Shown here piece after piece: positions 23,614-31,461 of a DNA stretch of 42,217 bases (its first letter is position 1; each line of letters starts with the position of its first letter). The notes beneath the pieces are model-generated. The model did no database searches, was not told where the DNA came from, and was given only the letters and a program-made list of their open reading frames with translations. This stretch comes from Streptomyces sp. Isolate_45. Lineage in GTDB: Bacteria > Actinomycetota > Actinomycetes > Streptomycetales > Streptomycetaceae. The stretch is taken from contig NZ_JANFAK020000068.1 in NCBI RefSeq assembly GCF_024721315.2, positions 1 to 42,217 of the forward strand, read 5' to 3'. A program made the position numbers and the translations under genes.

Positions 23614-24437
23614 CCGCCTCCACCTCGGCCGCTGCTTCCGCGTCGGCCTCCGCTTCCGCCTTCGCGCACCGCGGCGCCACCGCCCCCGTCCGACCGGACG
23701 GCGACCGGTGGTTCCGGCGGTACGCCATGCGGGCCGATCCGAGCCGTCGGCTCCTGATCCTGCCGCACGCCGGCGGCTCGGCGAGCTTCTTCCACTCCTG
23801 GGGCGTCGCCTTCGACGAGGACACCGAAGTGCTCGTCGCCCGCTACCCGGGCCGCCACGACCGCCTCACGGACCCGTGCGTCCATTCGATGGAGGAGCTC
23901 GCCGACCGGGTCACCGAGGCCCTGCTGCCCTTCCTGGACGTCCCCGTGTCCCTCTTCGGGCACAGCATGGGCGCCTCCGTCGCCTACGAGGTGGCCCTGA
24001 GGCTGGAAAGCCGGTACGGCGTGCGTCCCGCGGCGCTCCACGTGTCGAGCCGCAAGGCCCCGCACCGGCTGACCCCGCGCTCCCTGTACGAGGAGGGCGA
24101 CGAGGCGCTGATCGCCGAGGTCCGCCGGCTCGGCGGCACCGACGACTCCCTGCTCGACGACCCCGACCTGAGGGAGATCCTCCTGCCCGCGATCCGGGCG
24201 GACTTCAAGGTCGTCGGCACCTACGGACCGCGTCCCGCGACCCCGGTCGGATGTCCCGTCCACGCCCACATCGGGGACCAGGACCCGTCCACCACCATCG
24301 AGGACATGGCCGCCTGGTCCGACGTCGCCCCGGCGGGCTTCGACCTCCAGACCCTGCCCGGAGGCCACTTCTACCTCCTGGAGCACCGAGAGGCCCTGAT
24401 CGGGTCCGTCTCACGGCACCTCACGGCCACCGCCTGA
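23610..24437 (+). CDS. Second type II thioesterase
   Basis: 275 residues from the ATG overlapping the previous stop. The first 25 residues are Ala/Ser-rich low complexity, so translation could also start at Met40. The motifs are Leu-Pro-His-Ala-Gly-Gly-Ser, Arg-Tyr-Pro-Gly-Arg, Gly-His-Ser-Met-Gly-Ala and the terminal Leu-Pro-Gly-Gly-His-Phe-Tyr. It should edit the ACP or PCP. It differs clearly from the enzyme at 5400 and closes the cluster, followed by a terminator. One thioesterase could serve the ACP and the other the PCP; one could also act as an acyltransferase. Confidence 0.9.
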   Translation: MTASTSAAASASASASAFAHRGATAPVRPDGDRWFRRYAMRADPSRRLLILPHAGGSASFFHSWGVAFDEDTEVLVARYPGRHDRLTDPCVHSMEELADRVTEALLPFLDVPVSLFGHSMGASVAYEVALRLESRYGVRPAALHVSSRKAPHRLTPRSLYEEGDEALIAEVRRLGGTDDSLLDDPDLREILLPAIRADFKVVGTYGPRPATPVGCPVHAHIGDQDPSTTIEDMAAWSDVAPAGFDLQTLPGGHFYLLEHREALIGSVSRHLTATA

Positions 24438-24456
24438 GCCACCCCGCACGCCCGCC

Positions 24457-24479
24457 CCGGGGGCCCGATCGGCCCCCGG
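24457..24479. terminator. Terminator hairpin closing the biosynthetic cluster
   Basis: Arms CCGGGGGCC and GGCCCCCGG (9 bp) flank a 5-nt loop, 19 nt after the thioesterase stop and before the convergent gene ending at 24536. It probably serves both directions. Confidence 0.65.
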
Positions 24480-24535
24480 CTCCGGGCCCGCCCCGCGCTC
24501 ACGTCGGTGTCACCGGCCGACGTCGGGGGCCGGCG

Positions 24536-25207
24536 TCACCGGCCGGTGCCGGCGGCGAACAACTCGCGGACCTGGTGGGCCGTCCAGGAGCCGGCGGCAC
24601 CCGGACAGGCGGCAAGGTACCGGGCGATGCCCCGCTCCTCCCACGGTCCGGACTCCAGGAGGCCGCCGGCCAGGTAGCGCAGGTACGCGGCCGACGGGGT
24701 GAGGACCTCGACGTCCTGGAGGGTCCAGGGGGCTGTGAACGTCAGCACCGGGATGCCCTCGATCGCGCCCGGGCAGATCAGGGTCTCGTACCGCCCCGGT
24801 CCGAGCTCGTCGCGACCGTCCCGTACGGCCGTCGACACGTCCAGGTCGGCCCCGGGATCCCTGTACATCTCCTGGGCGGCGATGTCCGACATCTGGCCGA
24901 CCGTCACCAGGTGCGCGCGCCCCCACATCCGCCCGGCGGCCGTGGGGTCGTAGAACCCGCGGCCACCGGTCCACACGGGGGACTCCGTGGCGAAGTACAG
25001 GCGACCTTCCAGCTCGACCGCGATCGACCGTTCCGGCGCCCGCCTGTCACGGCATCCCGGATAGGTACGCGTCGCCCCGGGCGGCGTCCCGCCCGCGATG
25101 TATGCGGCGAGCCGGTCCATGTGCATGTTGGACCCGTAGGAGGCGTACCAGACCTGCTCGGGCGCGGGGATCGCCCGGGTGAGCGGGATGGGGGTGTGCG
25201 CGACCAT
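24536..25207 (-). CDS. Gamma-glutamylcyclotransferase-like protein
   Basis: 223 residues. The N-terminal Trp-Tyr-Ala-Ser-Tyr-Gly-Ser-Asn-Met is the Tyr-Gly-Ser-Asn signature of GGCT-fold proteins. The rest is longer than a minimal GGCT. Homologs in actinobacteria are, as I recall, sometimes labelled histone deacetylase without visible basis. GAGGAA precedes the ATG. It is convergent with the cluster and probably belongs to the conserved flank. The substrate is unknown. Confidence 0.7.
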   Translation of the reverse strand: MVAHTPIPLTRAIPAPEQVWYASYGSNMHMDRLAAYIAGGTPPGATRTYPGCRDRRAPERSIAVELEGRLYFATESPVWTGGRGFYDPTAAGRMWGRAHLVTVGQMSDIAAQEMYRDPGADLDVSTAVRDGRDELGPGRYETLICPGAIEGIPVLTFTAPWTLQDVEVLTPSAAYLRYLAGGLLESGPWEERGIARYLAACPGAAGSWTAHQVRELFAAGTGR

Positions 25208-25255
25208 GCTCGGTTCCTCTGGGTCGGGGGCGGGGCCGCGTGCCGCTGACCTGCA

Positions 25256-25280
25256 CGAAAGCCCTCCCCGGAGGGAGGGC
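25256..25280 (-). terminator. Terminator of tRNA-Arg
   Basis: GCCCTCCC and GGGAGGGC arms (25261-25280) flank a 4-nt loop and are followed on the minus strand by TTTCG. The hairpin begins 21 nt after the tRNA 3' end, a typical position. Confidence 0.75.
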
Positions 25281-25300
25281 TGAGTGTGGGACGTGAAGAG

Positions 25301-25373
25301 TGCCCCCGGCAGGACTCGAACCTGCGGCCAAGTGCTTAGAAGGCACCTGCTCTATCCACTGAGCTACGGGGGC
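25301..25373 (-). tRNA. tRNA-Arg, anticodon UCU
   Basis: The minus strand folds as a complete cloverleaf: acceptor GCCCCCG/CGGGGGC, D arm GCTC/GAGC, anticodon stem GGTGC/GCACT with loop CTTCTAA (anticodon TCT, reading AGA), T arm GCAGG-TTCGAGT-CCTGC, and discriminator A. CCA is not encoded. AGA is a rare codon in such GC-rich genomes. tRNA genes are common insertion points for mobile DNA, but no integrase or repeated 3' end is visible here. Confidence 0.97.
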
Positions 25374-25696
25374 CCGAAGGTGGCCGTGGTGGCCTGGAGC
25401 CCCGGGGTGGGGGTGGGGCGTCCGTCCGTGCCGGGTCAAGGATAGGGCTCCGGTTGCCTTGTCCCGGTTGCTTCACCCGCGTGCCACGATGTGGAGGTTC
25501 GGTGAAGCGGTCCCGATACTCGCAGGCAGGTGCGATTCTCGCATCGCTTTTGCGCCGCGTCGCCCTGGGTGTTGTGCACTCGTTATGCCTGCGTCCCACT
25601 CGTCCGCCGTGTCCATGATGTTCCGCTGGAGTCGCCGTCGGCGCGCAGAGGGCGTATAAGCTTCAAAAATGGTCCTAAATTGGGCATTCTTCGCAT
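25374..25696. other. Intergenic region with divergent promoters
   Basis: 323 nt between the tRNA and dynA. No gene was seen. It holds an 8-bp inverted repeat GCTTCACC (25470-25477) / GGTGAAGC (25501-25508), a short dyad TGCGA-TTC-TCGCA (25531-25543), and TATAAG (25655-25660), a possible -10 element for dynA in an AT-rich stretch that continues to the start codon. Confidence 0.5.
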
Positions 25697-27319
25697 GTGG
25701 TGACCTTGGATGTACGGCCTCAGCTGCTCGATGCCCTGTCCGCCCTGCGCGACCGGGTCGCGTCCGTGCGTCTGCCGCTGCCCCTGCCCGGCGCCCCGCG
25801 CGCCCGCCAGACCAGAGCCGAGCTGCTCGCGCAGCTCGACGACTACCTCGTACCCCGGCTCAAGGCGCCCGAGGCGCCCCTGCTCGCCGTCATCGGCGGG
25901 TCGACCGGGGCCGGCAAGTCCACCCTCGTCAACTCCCTCGTCGGCCGGCAGGTCAGCGAAGCGGGCGTACTGCGCCCCACGACGCGTACACCGGTGCTCG
26001 TCTGCCATCCGGATGACCACCACTGGTTCGCCGGGATGCGGATCCTCCCCGACCTGATGCGCGTCTGGGCGCCCCAGGAGGACGAGGAACCCGCCGGCCC
26101 GGCCAAGAGGAGCAACCTCCGCACACAGAACCGCCGCGCCTCCGCCCGCGAACTGCGGATCGAGACCGTCGCCACCCTCCCGCGCGGCCTCGCCATCCTC
26201 GACGCCCCCGACATCGACTCCCTCGTCGTCGAGCACCGGACGCTCGCCGCCGAACTCATCTGCGCCGCCGACGTCTGGGTCATGGTCACCACCGCCTCGC
26301 GGTACGCCGACGCCGTGCCCTGGCACCTGCTGCGCACCGCCAAGCAGTACAAGGCCACCCTGGTCACCGTCCTCGACCGGGTCCCGCACCAGGTGCTCAC
26401 CGAGGTCTCGCGGCAGTACGGGGCCCTGCTCACCCGGGCCGGGCTGGGCGACGTACCCCGGTTCACGGTGCCCGAACTGCCCGAGTCGGCGGGCGGGGGC
26501 GGACTGCTGCCGGCCAGCGCCGTCGCGCCCCTGCTCGCCTGGCTCAGCCACCACGCCCAGGACCCGGCCGCCCGGCAGTACGCCGTCGGGCGCACCGCGC
26601 TGGGCGCGCTCGACTCGCTCGGACGGCGGATGCCGGAGCTGGCCTCGGCCGTCGCCGCCCAGCACGCCGCCGCCGTACGGCTGACATCGGCCGTCGAGGA
26701 CGCGTACAAGCGGGAGGGCAAGCGGGTCCGCAGCCGCCTCGACCAGGGCGCCGTCCTCGCCGGGGACGCCCTGACCCGGTGGCGCGGCTACCCCCTCGAC
26801 ACCAGCGCCGACGAGCTGCTGGACTCCCTCGCCGAATCCCTCGCCGCGCTGCTCCAGTGCGCCGTCGCCGCCGCCGACGAGCGGATCGCCGAAGCGTGGC
26901 GACGCGAACCGGCCGCCGGAGCGGTGTCCCTGCCCGCCCCCGACCGGGAGGCGGCGGAACGTATCGGCATGGCCGTACGGCGCTGGCGGCGCGTCCTGGA
27001 GGAACTCGCGGAGGAGGAGGTCGCCCGCCTCGACAAGCAGCCGCTGCCCGACCCCGACGGCGTCGCGGCCCTCCTCGTCGCCGCCCTCCTCGGCGGCAAG
27101 CGCGCCCGCCCGGCGGGGGAGAAGCTCGCCGAGCGGATCGGCGTCCAGGCCGCCGTACGCCTGCGCGACCGGGGCGGAGAACTCGTCGGCGACCACCTCG
27201 ACGAGGTGCTGCGAGCCGAACGCGACCGCCGTCTCGCCCCGCTGGAAGCGCTCGAAGTGACCCCGGAACCACAGGCCGAGCTGATCGCCGCGCTGTCCGT
27301 ACTGCAGAAGGAGAGGTGA
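25697..27319 (+). CDS. dynA: Dynamin-like GTPase, DynA type
   Basis: 540 residues. The GTG at 25697 is followed directly by a second GTG; no clear ribosome-binding site precedes either. The P-loop is Gly-Gly-Ser-Thr-Gly-Ala-Gly-Lys-Ser-Thr (67-76); the G3-like motif is Leu-Asp-Ala-Pro-Asp-Ile-Asp. The long C-terminal half is helical and charged, with no clear membrane span. Paired with the membrane-anchored GTPase downstream and with ssbB, this matches the Streptomyces dynA-dynB locus, whose products stabilise FtsZ rings at sporulation septa. The assignment rests on pair structure and neighbourhood as I know them. Confidence 0.8.
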   Translation: MVTLDVRPQLLDALSALRDRVASVRLPLPLPGAPRARQTRAELLAQLDDYLVPRLKAPEAPLLAVIGGSTGAGKSTLVNSLVGRQVSEAGVLRPTTRTPVLVCHPDDHHWFAGMRILPDLMRVWAPQEDEEPAGPAKRSNLRTQNRRASARELRIETVATLPRGLAILDAPDIDSLVVEHRTLAAELICAADVWVMVTTASRYADAVPWHLLRTAKQYKATLVTVLDRVPHQVLTEVSRQYGALLTRAGLGDVPRFTVPELPESAGGGGLLPASAVAPLLAWLSHHAQDPAARQYAVGRTALGALDSLGRRMPELASAVAAQHAAAVRLTSAVEDAYKREGKRVRSRLDQGAVLAGDALTRWRGYPLDTSADELLDSLAESLAALLQCAVAAADERIAEAWRREPAAGAVSLPAPDREAAERIGMAVRRWRRVLEELAEEEVARLDKQPLPDPDGVAALLVAALLGGKRARPAGEKLAERIGVQAAVRLRDRGGELVGDHLDEVLRAERDRRLAPLEALEVTPEPQAELIAALSVLQKER

Positions 27320-27323
27320 CGCG

Positions 27324-29249
27324 GTGACCGCCCTGACCGACCGTGACCGCACCGACGACCGCTGGGACGACGGGTTCATCGCACGCTCCCGCCCCCGGCC
27401 CAAGGGCCGCAGGGGCCTGAGCGCCGCTCCCGGCCCCGGCGGCGAACTGTGCGGGGAGGGCCTCTGCGACGAGGGCCTGTGCGACGGGGACCACGACGAC
27501 GCCGAGGTGCTGGGCGAGGGCGAGGAGGAACTCGTCCGCGCCGTGTCCGGGGCGGGCAGCGACGGCGGCAAGGTCTCCGCGCCACCCCTCAGCCCCGAGG
27601 CCCAGGCCCTGCGGACGCGCCTCGACGCGCTGCGCCAGCTCGTCGGACTGTCCCGGACCCGCCTCGACGGAAAGACCCTCGCCGAGGCCGGCCGGGTCCT
27701 CGACGAGGCCTCGGCGCGCCGAGGGCTGTCCCCGCAGCACACCGTCGTCGCCATCGCCGGAGCCACCGGAAGCGGCAAGTCCACGCTGTTCAATTCACTC
27801 GCCGGAGTGCAGATCTCCGAAACGGGGCTGCGCCGCCCGACCACGGCCGCACCGATCGCGTGCAGCTGGTCGGACGGGGCCGCCGGCCTCCTGGACCGGC
27901 TGGAGATCCCCGGCCGGCTGCGGCGCCGGCCCCGCGAGACCTCCGAGGCCGAGGCGCTGCGCGGCATGGTCCTCGTCGACCTGCCCGACCTGGACTCGGC
28001 GCTCGGCGTGCACCGGGACCACGTGGACCGGGTACTGGCACTGGTCGACGCGGTGGTGTGGGTCGTCGACCCCGAGAAGTACGCGGACGCCGTCCTCCAC
28101 GAGCGGTACCTGCGCCCGCTCGCCGGGCACGCCGAGGTCACCTTCGTCGTGCTGAACCAGGTGGACCGGCTGCCCGGCGACTCCGCCGACCTCGTCCTCG
28201 ACGACCTGCGCAGACTCCTCGACGACGACGGCATCGCGCTCGGCGAGCACGGCGAACCCGGAGCCACCGTCCTCGGACTGTCCGCCCTCACGGGTGAGGG
28301 CGTCGGGGAACTTCGCGAACTCCTCGGACAGTTCACCCAGGAGAAGGGCGCCGCGACCCGCCGGATCTCCGCCGATGTCGACCGGGCCGCGCTGCGCCTG
28401 CGCCCGCTGTACGTCGCCGACGGGCACGCGGGGCCGGAGATCGGCGAGGTGGCGCGCGCCGAGTTCGAGGACCGGCTCGCCGAAGCCGTCGGCGCGTACG
28501 CGGCGGGCCTCGCCGCCGAACGGGCCTGGCGGCGCAACGCCGGCAAGGCCTGCGGAACGCCCTGGCTGCGGCTGTGGCGGTGGTACGAGGGCCGCCGCGC
28601 CCCGCGCTCCCTGGCCGGACTGGCCGCCCTCGCCGCGATCGGCCGCTCCACCGCGCCCTCCGCGCAGACCCCCGTCGAGGAGGAGGTGACCGCCCGGCAG
28701 CGCGTCGAACAGGCCGTGCGGACCGTCGCCGACGAGGCGGTCATCGGACTGCCCGACCCCTGGGCGCAAGCCGTACGGGAGACCGCCGCGCGCGGCGGCG
28801 AACAGTTGCCCGAAGCGCTGGACGAGCTGGCCGTGACCCTGGGCCCCGAGGTCGCCGTGCCCGGCGCCAAGCCGCCCCGGCCGACGTGGTGGCCCGCCGC
28901 GGTCCTGGCGCAGGCGGCCATGACCCTCGTTCAGATCTTCGGCGGGCTGTGGCTCGTCGGGCAGATCGTGGGCGTCCTCGAACCGAAGCTCATGCCGCCG
29001 GTGCTGTTCATGGTGGCGGGCATCATCGGCGGGCCGCTGGTGGAGTGGGCCTGCTCCCTCGCCGCACGCGGCCCGGCCCGCCGCTACGGACAGGACGCCG
29101 AACGCCGACTGCGGCAGGCCGCCGCGGGCTGCGGACGGGCCAGGGTCCTGGAACCGGTCGCGGCCGAACTGCTGCGCTACCGGGAGGTGCGCGAGCAGTA
29201 CGCCACGGTGGCCGCAGGGGGGAGCAAGTTGTCCACAACCCGCCAGTAG
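27324..29249 (+). CDS. dynB: Dynamin-like GTPase with two membrane spans, DynB type
   Basis: 641 residues from a GTG with GGAGAGG upstream, 4 nt after the dynA stop. An N-terminal acidic region holds three Gly/Glu-Leu-Cys repeats (about 40-56). The P-loop is Gly-Ala-Thr-Gly-Ser-Gly-Lys-Ser-Thr (146-154), with Asp-Leu-Pro-Asp-Leu-Asp as G3 and Asn-Gln-Val-Asp as G4. Two hydrophobic helices (about 521-547 and 553-580) fit the membrane anchor of DynB, which in Streptomyces contacts the division machinery. It is operonic with dynA, and ssbB follows in the same direction. Confidence 0.8.
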   Translation: MTALTDRDRTDDRWDDGFIARSRPRPKGRRGLSAAPGPGGELCGEGLCDEGLCDGDHDDAEVLGEGEEELVRAVSGAGSDGGKVSAPPLSPEAQALRTRLDALRQLVGLSRTRLDGKTLAEAGRVLDEASARRGLSPQHTVVAIAGATGSGKSTLFNSLAGVQISETGLRRPTTAAPIACSWSDGAAGLLDRLEIPGRLRRRPRETSEAEALRGMVLVDLPDLDSALGVHRDHVDRVLALVDAVVWVVDPEKYADAVLHERYLRPLAGHAEVTFVVLNQVDRLPGDSADLVLDDLRRLLDDDGIALGEHGEPGATVLGLSALTGEGVGELRELLGQFTQEKGAATRRISADVDRAALRLRPLYVADGHAGPEIGEVARAEFEDRLAEAVGAYAAGLAAERAWRRNAGKACGTPWLRLWRWYEGRRAPRSLAGLAALAAIGRSTAPSAQTPVEEEVTARQRVEQAVRTVADEAVIGLPDPWAQAVRETAARGGEQLPEALDELAVTLGPEVAVPGAKPPRPTWWPAAVLAQAAMTLVQIFGGLWLVGQIVGVLEPKLMPPVLFMVAGIIGGPLVEWACSLAARGPARRYGQDAERRLRQAAAGCGRARVLEPVAAELLRYREVREQYATVAAGGSKLSTTRQ

Positions 29250-29255
29250 TCCACA
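29229..29255 (+). promoter_or_regulatory. Pair of DnaA-box-like sequences before ssbB
   Basis: TTGTCCACA (29229-29237) is an exact match to the Streptomyces DnaA box consensus. TAGTCCACA (29247-29255) differs at one base. They are in the same orientation, 18 nt apart start to start, at the dynB stop codon and 120 nt before ssbB. They could be chance or a DnaA control site. Confidence 0.4.
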
Positions 29256-29374
29256 GGCCGGAGCGGGGCCCGGGGGGCCGGGTCCAGCATGGTCGTACCT
29301 CGCGCGGCCGGTCCGCGGAGGTACCCGTGCGGAGGGCCCGCGCGGGTGGGCGGACGTGGGGGAGGGCGACCGGG

Positions 29375-29782
29375 ATGAACGACACCCTGGTGACGCTGGT
29401 CGGGTACGTGGCGACACAGATCGACTTCAAGGAGACGACCACCGGCCCGTCGGCGAGATTCCGCTTCGCCGTGACGCCGAGGTACTTCGACCGGCGGACG
29501 GACACCTGGACGGACGCGGCCACCAGCTTCTACACGGTGTGGGCACGCCGTGTACTCGCGGTGAACCTGGCCGGTTCCGTGTCCGTCGGCGAACCGCTCG
29601 TGGTCCACGGACGATTGCGGGTCCGGGAGGACCCGCCCGACGGCGACGGGGTCCGGTGGTTCTCCGCCGACATCGACGCCATCGCGATCGGACACGACCT
29701 CAACCGCGGCACGGCCGCGTTCCGCCGGGTGGTCAGGACGGACACCCCACTGATGGGCAATCAGAACGCGGCGGTGGTTTGA
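29375..29782 (+). CDS. ssbB: Single-stranded DNA-binding protein paralog (SsbB type)
   Basis: 135 residues. It has the OB-fold SSB pattern: Thr-Leu-Val-Gly-Tyr-Val, Phe-Arg-Phe-Ala-Val-Thr, Thr-Ser-Phe-Tyr-Thr-Val-Trp-Ala-Arg-Arg and Leu-Val-Val-His-Gly-Arg-Leu. It lacks the acidic C-terminal tail of replicative SSB, ending in Asn-Ala-Ala-Val-Val. This fits the second Streptomyces SSB, linked to chromosome segregation at sporulation, and its place beside dynAB agrees. GGGGAGGG precedes the ATG. Confidence 0.85.
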   Translation: MNDTLVTLVGYVATQIDFKETTTGPSARFRFAVTPRYFDRRTDTWTDAATSFYTVWARRVLAVNLAGSVSVGEPLVVHGRLRVREDPPDGDGVRWFSADIDAIAIGHDLNRGTAAFRRVVRTDTPLMGNQNAAVV

Positions 29783-29850
29783 GTGTTCGAGGGGGCTAGG
29801 ATTCCCCGGTACTCACGGGCACCTGGGTCTTTGGCCCGAAGGGGAAGACT

Positions 29851-31308
29851 GTGTCGATTGCTGTTCCCGCGTCCTCCGCATCCTCCGCATCCTCCGCATC
29901 CTCGGGGTTCACCGATTCCGCGGCCGCCGCCGCAGGCGGACCGGAGTCCGCTCCGATGGCGCCGTCCGGCGCCCGATCAACGCCCAGAACCGCCAAACCC
30001 GCGGTTCCGCTTCCTGCCCGGGCGGCCACTCCCGTCGTCCCTGCCGTCCCCGCTCCGGGTGCCGGAGCCGGCGGCGGGGGGAGGCCCTCCGTGCGGCGGC
30101 CGCTCGCGGTGGCGCTGCTGGCGGCGGCGGCCTTCACCGCCGCACCGGGAGCCCGGGCCGCGGCGGACGCGGGTCCGACCACGGGTCGGACCTCCGAGGG
30201 GGCCGGCGCCGTCCTCGACGGACTCAAGACGTACGGACAGGCCGTCCTGCGCGCCGGCGACGGCTCGGTCCGGCAGATTCCCGCCGGCCTCCACGAGATG
30301 CGGGTCGACGGTGGCGGCACCCTCCAGACCTACGGAGTGGGCGTCGCGGGATACGCGCAGCCCCAGGCCCGCTTCACCGAGACCGGTTGGGGCGGCAGCC
30401 CCCTCGCCGGGAACGCCGAGGCGGGTCGCATCCGCTGGGTCCTGGAGCACTCCTACCCCCAGTTCAACGACCTGGCCGGGCTCGCCAAGGCCTCCGGAGC
30501 GGGTTCGCTGACCGCGGAGAGCGCGGCCGCCGGTACGCAGGTGGCGATCTGGAGACTGGCCGACGGGGCCCCGGTGGAGGCCGCCGACCCGGCCGCCGAA
30601 CGCCTCGCCGACTACCTCCAGCGGGAGGCGGGTCGACTGCCCGAACCGCCCGCCTCGCTGGGGCTGGACCCCGGCCCGGCGACGGGACCCGTCACCGGGC
30701 CGACCGGCAGCCGCATCGGACCGGTCACGGTGCGGACCCGGGCCCAGAGCGTGACCGTCACCCCGGACGCGGCAGCGGCCGCCATGGGGGTCCGGGTCGT
30801 CGACGCCGACGGCAAGCCCCTGACCTCCGCCACCGACGGAAGCCGCCTGTACTTCGATGTGCCCGCGGGCACTCCCGACGGCACGGCCTCCGTCACCGTC
30901 CAGGGCTCCACCAAGGTCCCCGTCGGGCGGGTCTTCACCAGCGGAGTCCCCGCCGAGGCGCAGATCGTGGCCGGCTCCAGCGAATCCGCGGCCTCGGCCG
31001 GGGCCGCCGCGACGTGGCGCGAACCGGGGCAGGCCCCGGCGGGCCCGGTCGGCAACCTGTCCGGAGCGACCGAGGTCCCCGTCGCCGACGCCACCGCCCG
31101 GGCAACCGTCCGGCCCCCGGCATCCGCGGCTTCCCAGGTGTCCCCGGATTCCGCGGACGGGGAACGGTTGGCCTCCAGCGGCAGCTCCGCCGCGACCCCG
31201 GTCATCGCCTCCCTGGCCGTCGGCCTGGTGGTCCTGGGCGGAATGGTCGTCCTCCTCCTGCGCAAGCGCCCCCTCGAAGGCGACCACCCGGAGGAGGACG
31301 GGGCGTAG
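29851..31308 (+). CDS. TQXA-domain surface protein without the thioester Cys
   Basis: 485 residues from a GTG with AGGGGAAG upstream. An alternative GTG at 30091, with GGAGG 6 nt upstream, would start just before the signal-like helix Leu-Ala-Val-Ala-Leu-Leu-Ala-Ala-Ala-Ala. The TQXA domain (about 155-250) keeps Gly-Thr-Gln-Val-Ala-Ile-Trp, but the usual Thr-Tyr-Cys is Thr-Tyr-Gly (Gly162). The internal Cys-Gln thioester cannot form. A repeat-poor stalk, a C-terminal membrane helix and a basic/acidic tail follow. There is no Leu-Pro-x-Thr-Gly-type sortase motif. It is probably cell-surface anchored by its helix. Confidence 0.8.
   Translation: MSIAVPASSASSASSASSGFTDSAAAAAGGPESAPMAPSGARSTPRTAKPAVPLPARAATPVVPAVPAPGAGAGGGGRPSVRRPLAVALLAAAAFTAAPGARAAADAGPTTGRTSEGAGAVLDGLKTYGQAVLRAGDGSVRQIPAGLHEMRVDGGGTLQTYGVGVAGYAQPQARFTETGWGGSPLAGNAEAGRIRWVLEHSYPQFNDLAGLAKASGAGSLTAESAAAGTQVAIWRLADGAPVEAADPAAERLADYLQREAGRLPEPPASLGLDPGPATGPVTGPTGSRIGPVTVRTRAQSVTVTPDAAAAAMGVRVVDADGKPLTSATDGSRLYFDVPAGTPDGTASVTVQGSTKVPVGRVFTSGVPAEAQIVAGSSESAASAGAAATWREPGQAPAGPVGNLSGATEVPVADATARATVRPPASAASQVSPDSADGERLASSGSSAATPVIASLAVGLVVLGGMVVLLLRKRPLEGDHPEEDGA
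29872..29903 (+). repeat. 9-bp tandem repeat in coding sequence
   Basis: The unit TCCTCCGCA occurs three times perfectly plus a partial fourth copy. It encodes the Ser/Ala-rich start of the next protein and probably varies in number by slippage. Confidence 0.8.
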
Positions 31309-31461
31309 GACGGCCCCGTCGCCCGTCGCCCGTCGCCCGTTGCCCCGCCGGCGGTGTCCGCGGTCCGGGCTCCGGCGCGCCGCCACCCGCGCGCCGGAAC
31401 CGGACTGTGGCGTTCGGGGCTCGTCTGATTCCGGACCGGTTCCCCGGGGTAGGCGCTGGAG

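Noticed and set aside
24494..24545. Repeated GTCACCGGCCG near the cluster end
   Set aside because: Two short copies without symmetry or clear position; compatible with chance in this base composition.
25301..25373. Attachment site of an integrated element at tRNA-Arg
   Set aside because: No integrase, excisionase or second copy of the tRNA 3' end was found by eye within the window.
31317..31345. Short GTCGCCC tandem repeat as a regulatory array
   Set aside because: Only about four imperfect 7-bp units in a GC-rich gap; simple slippage explains it.
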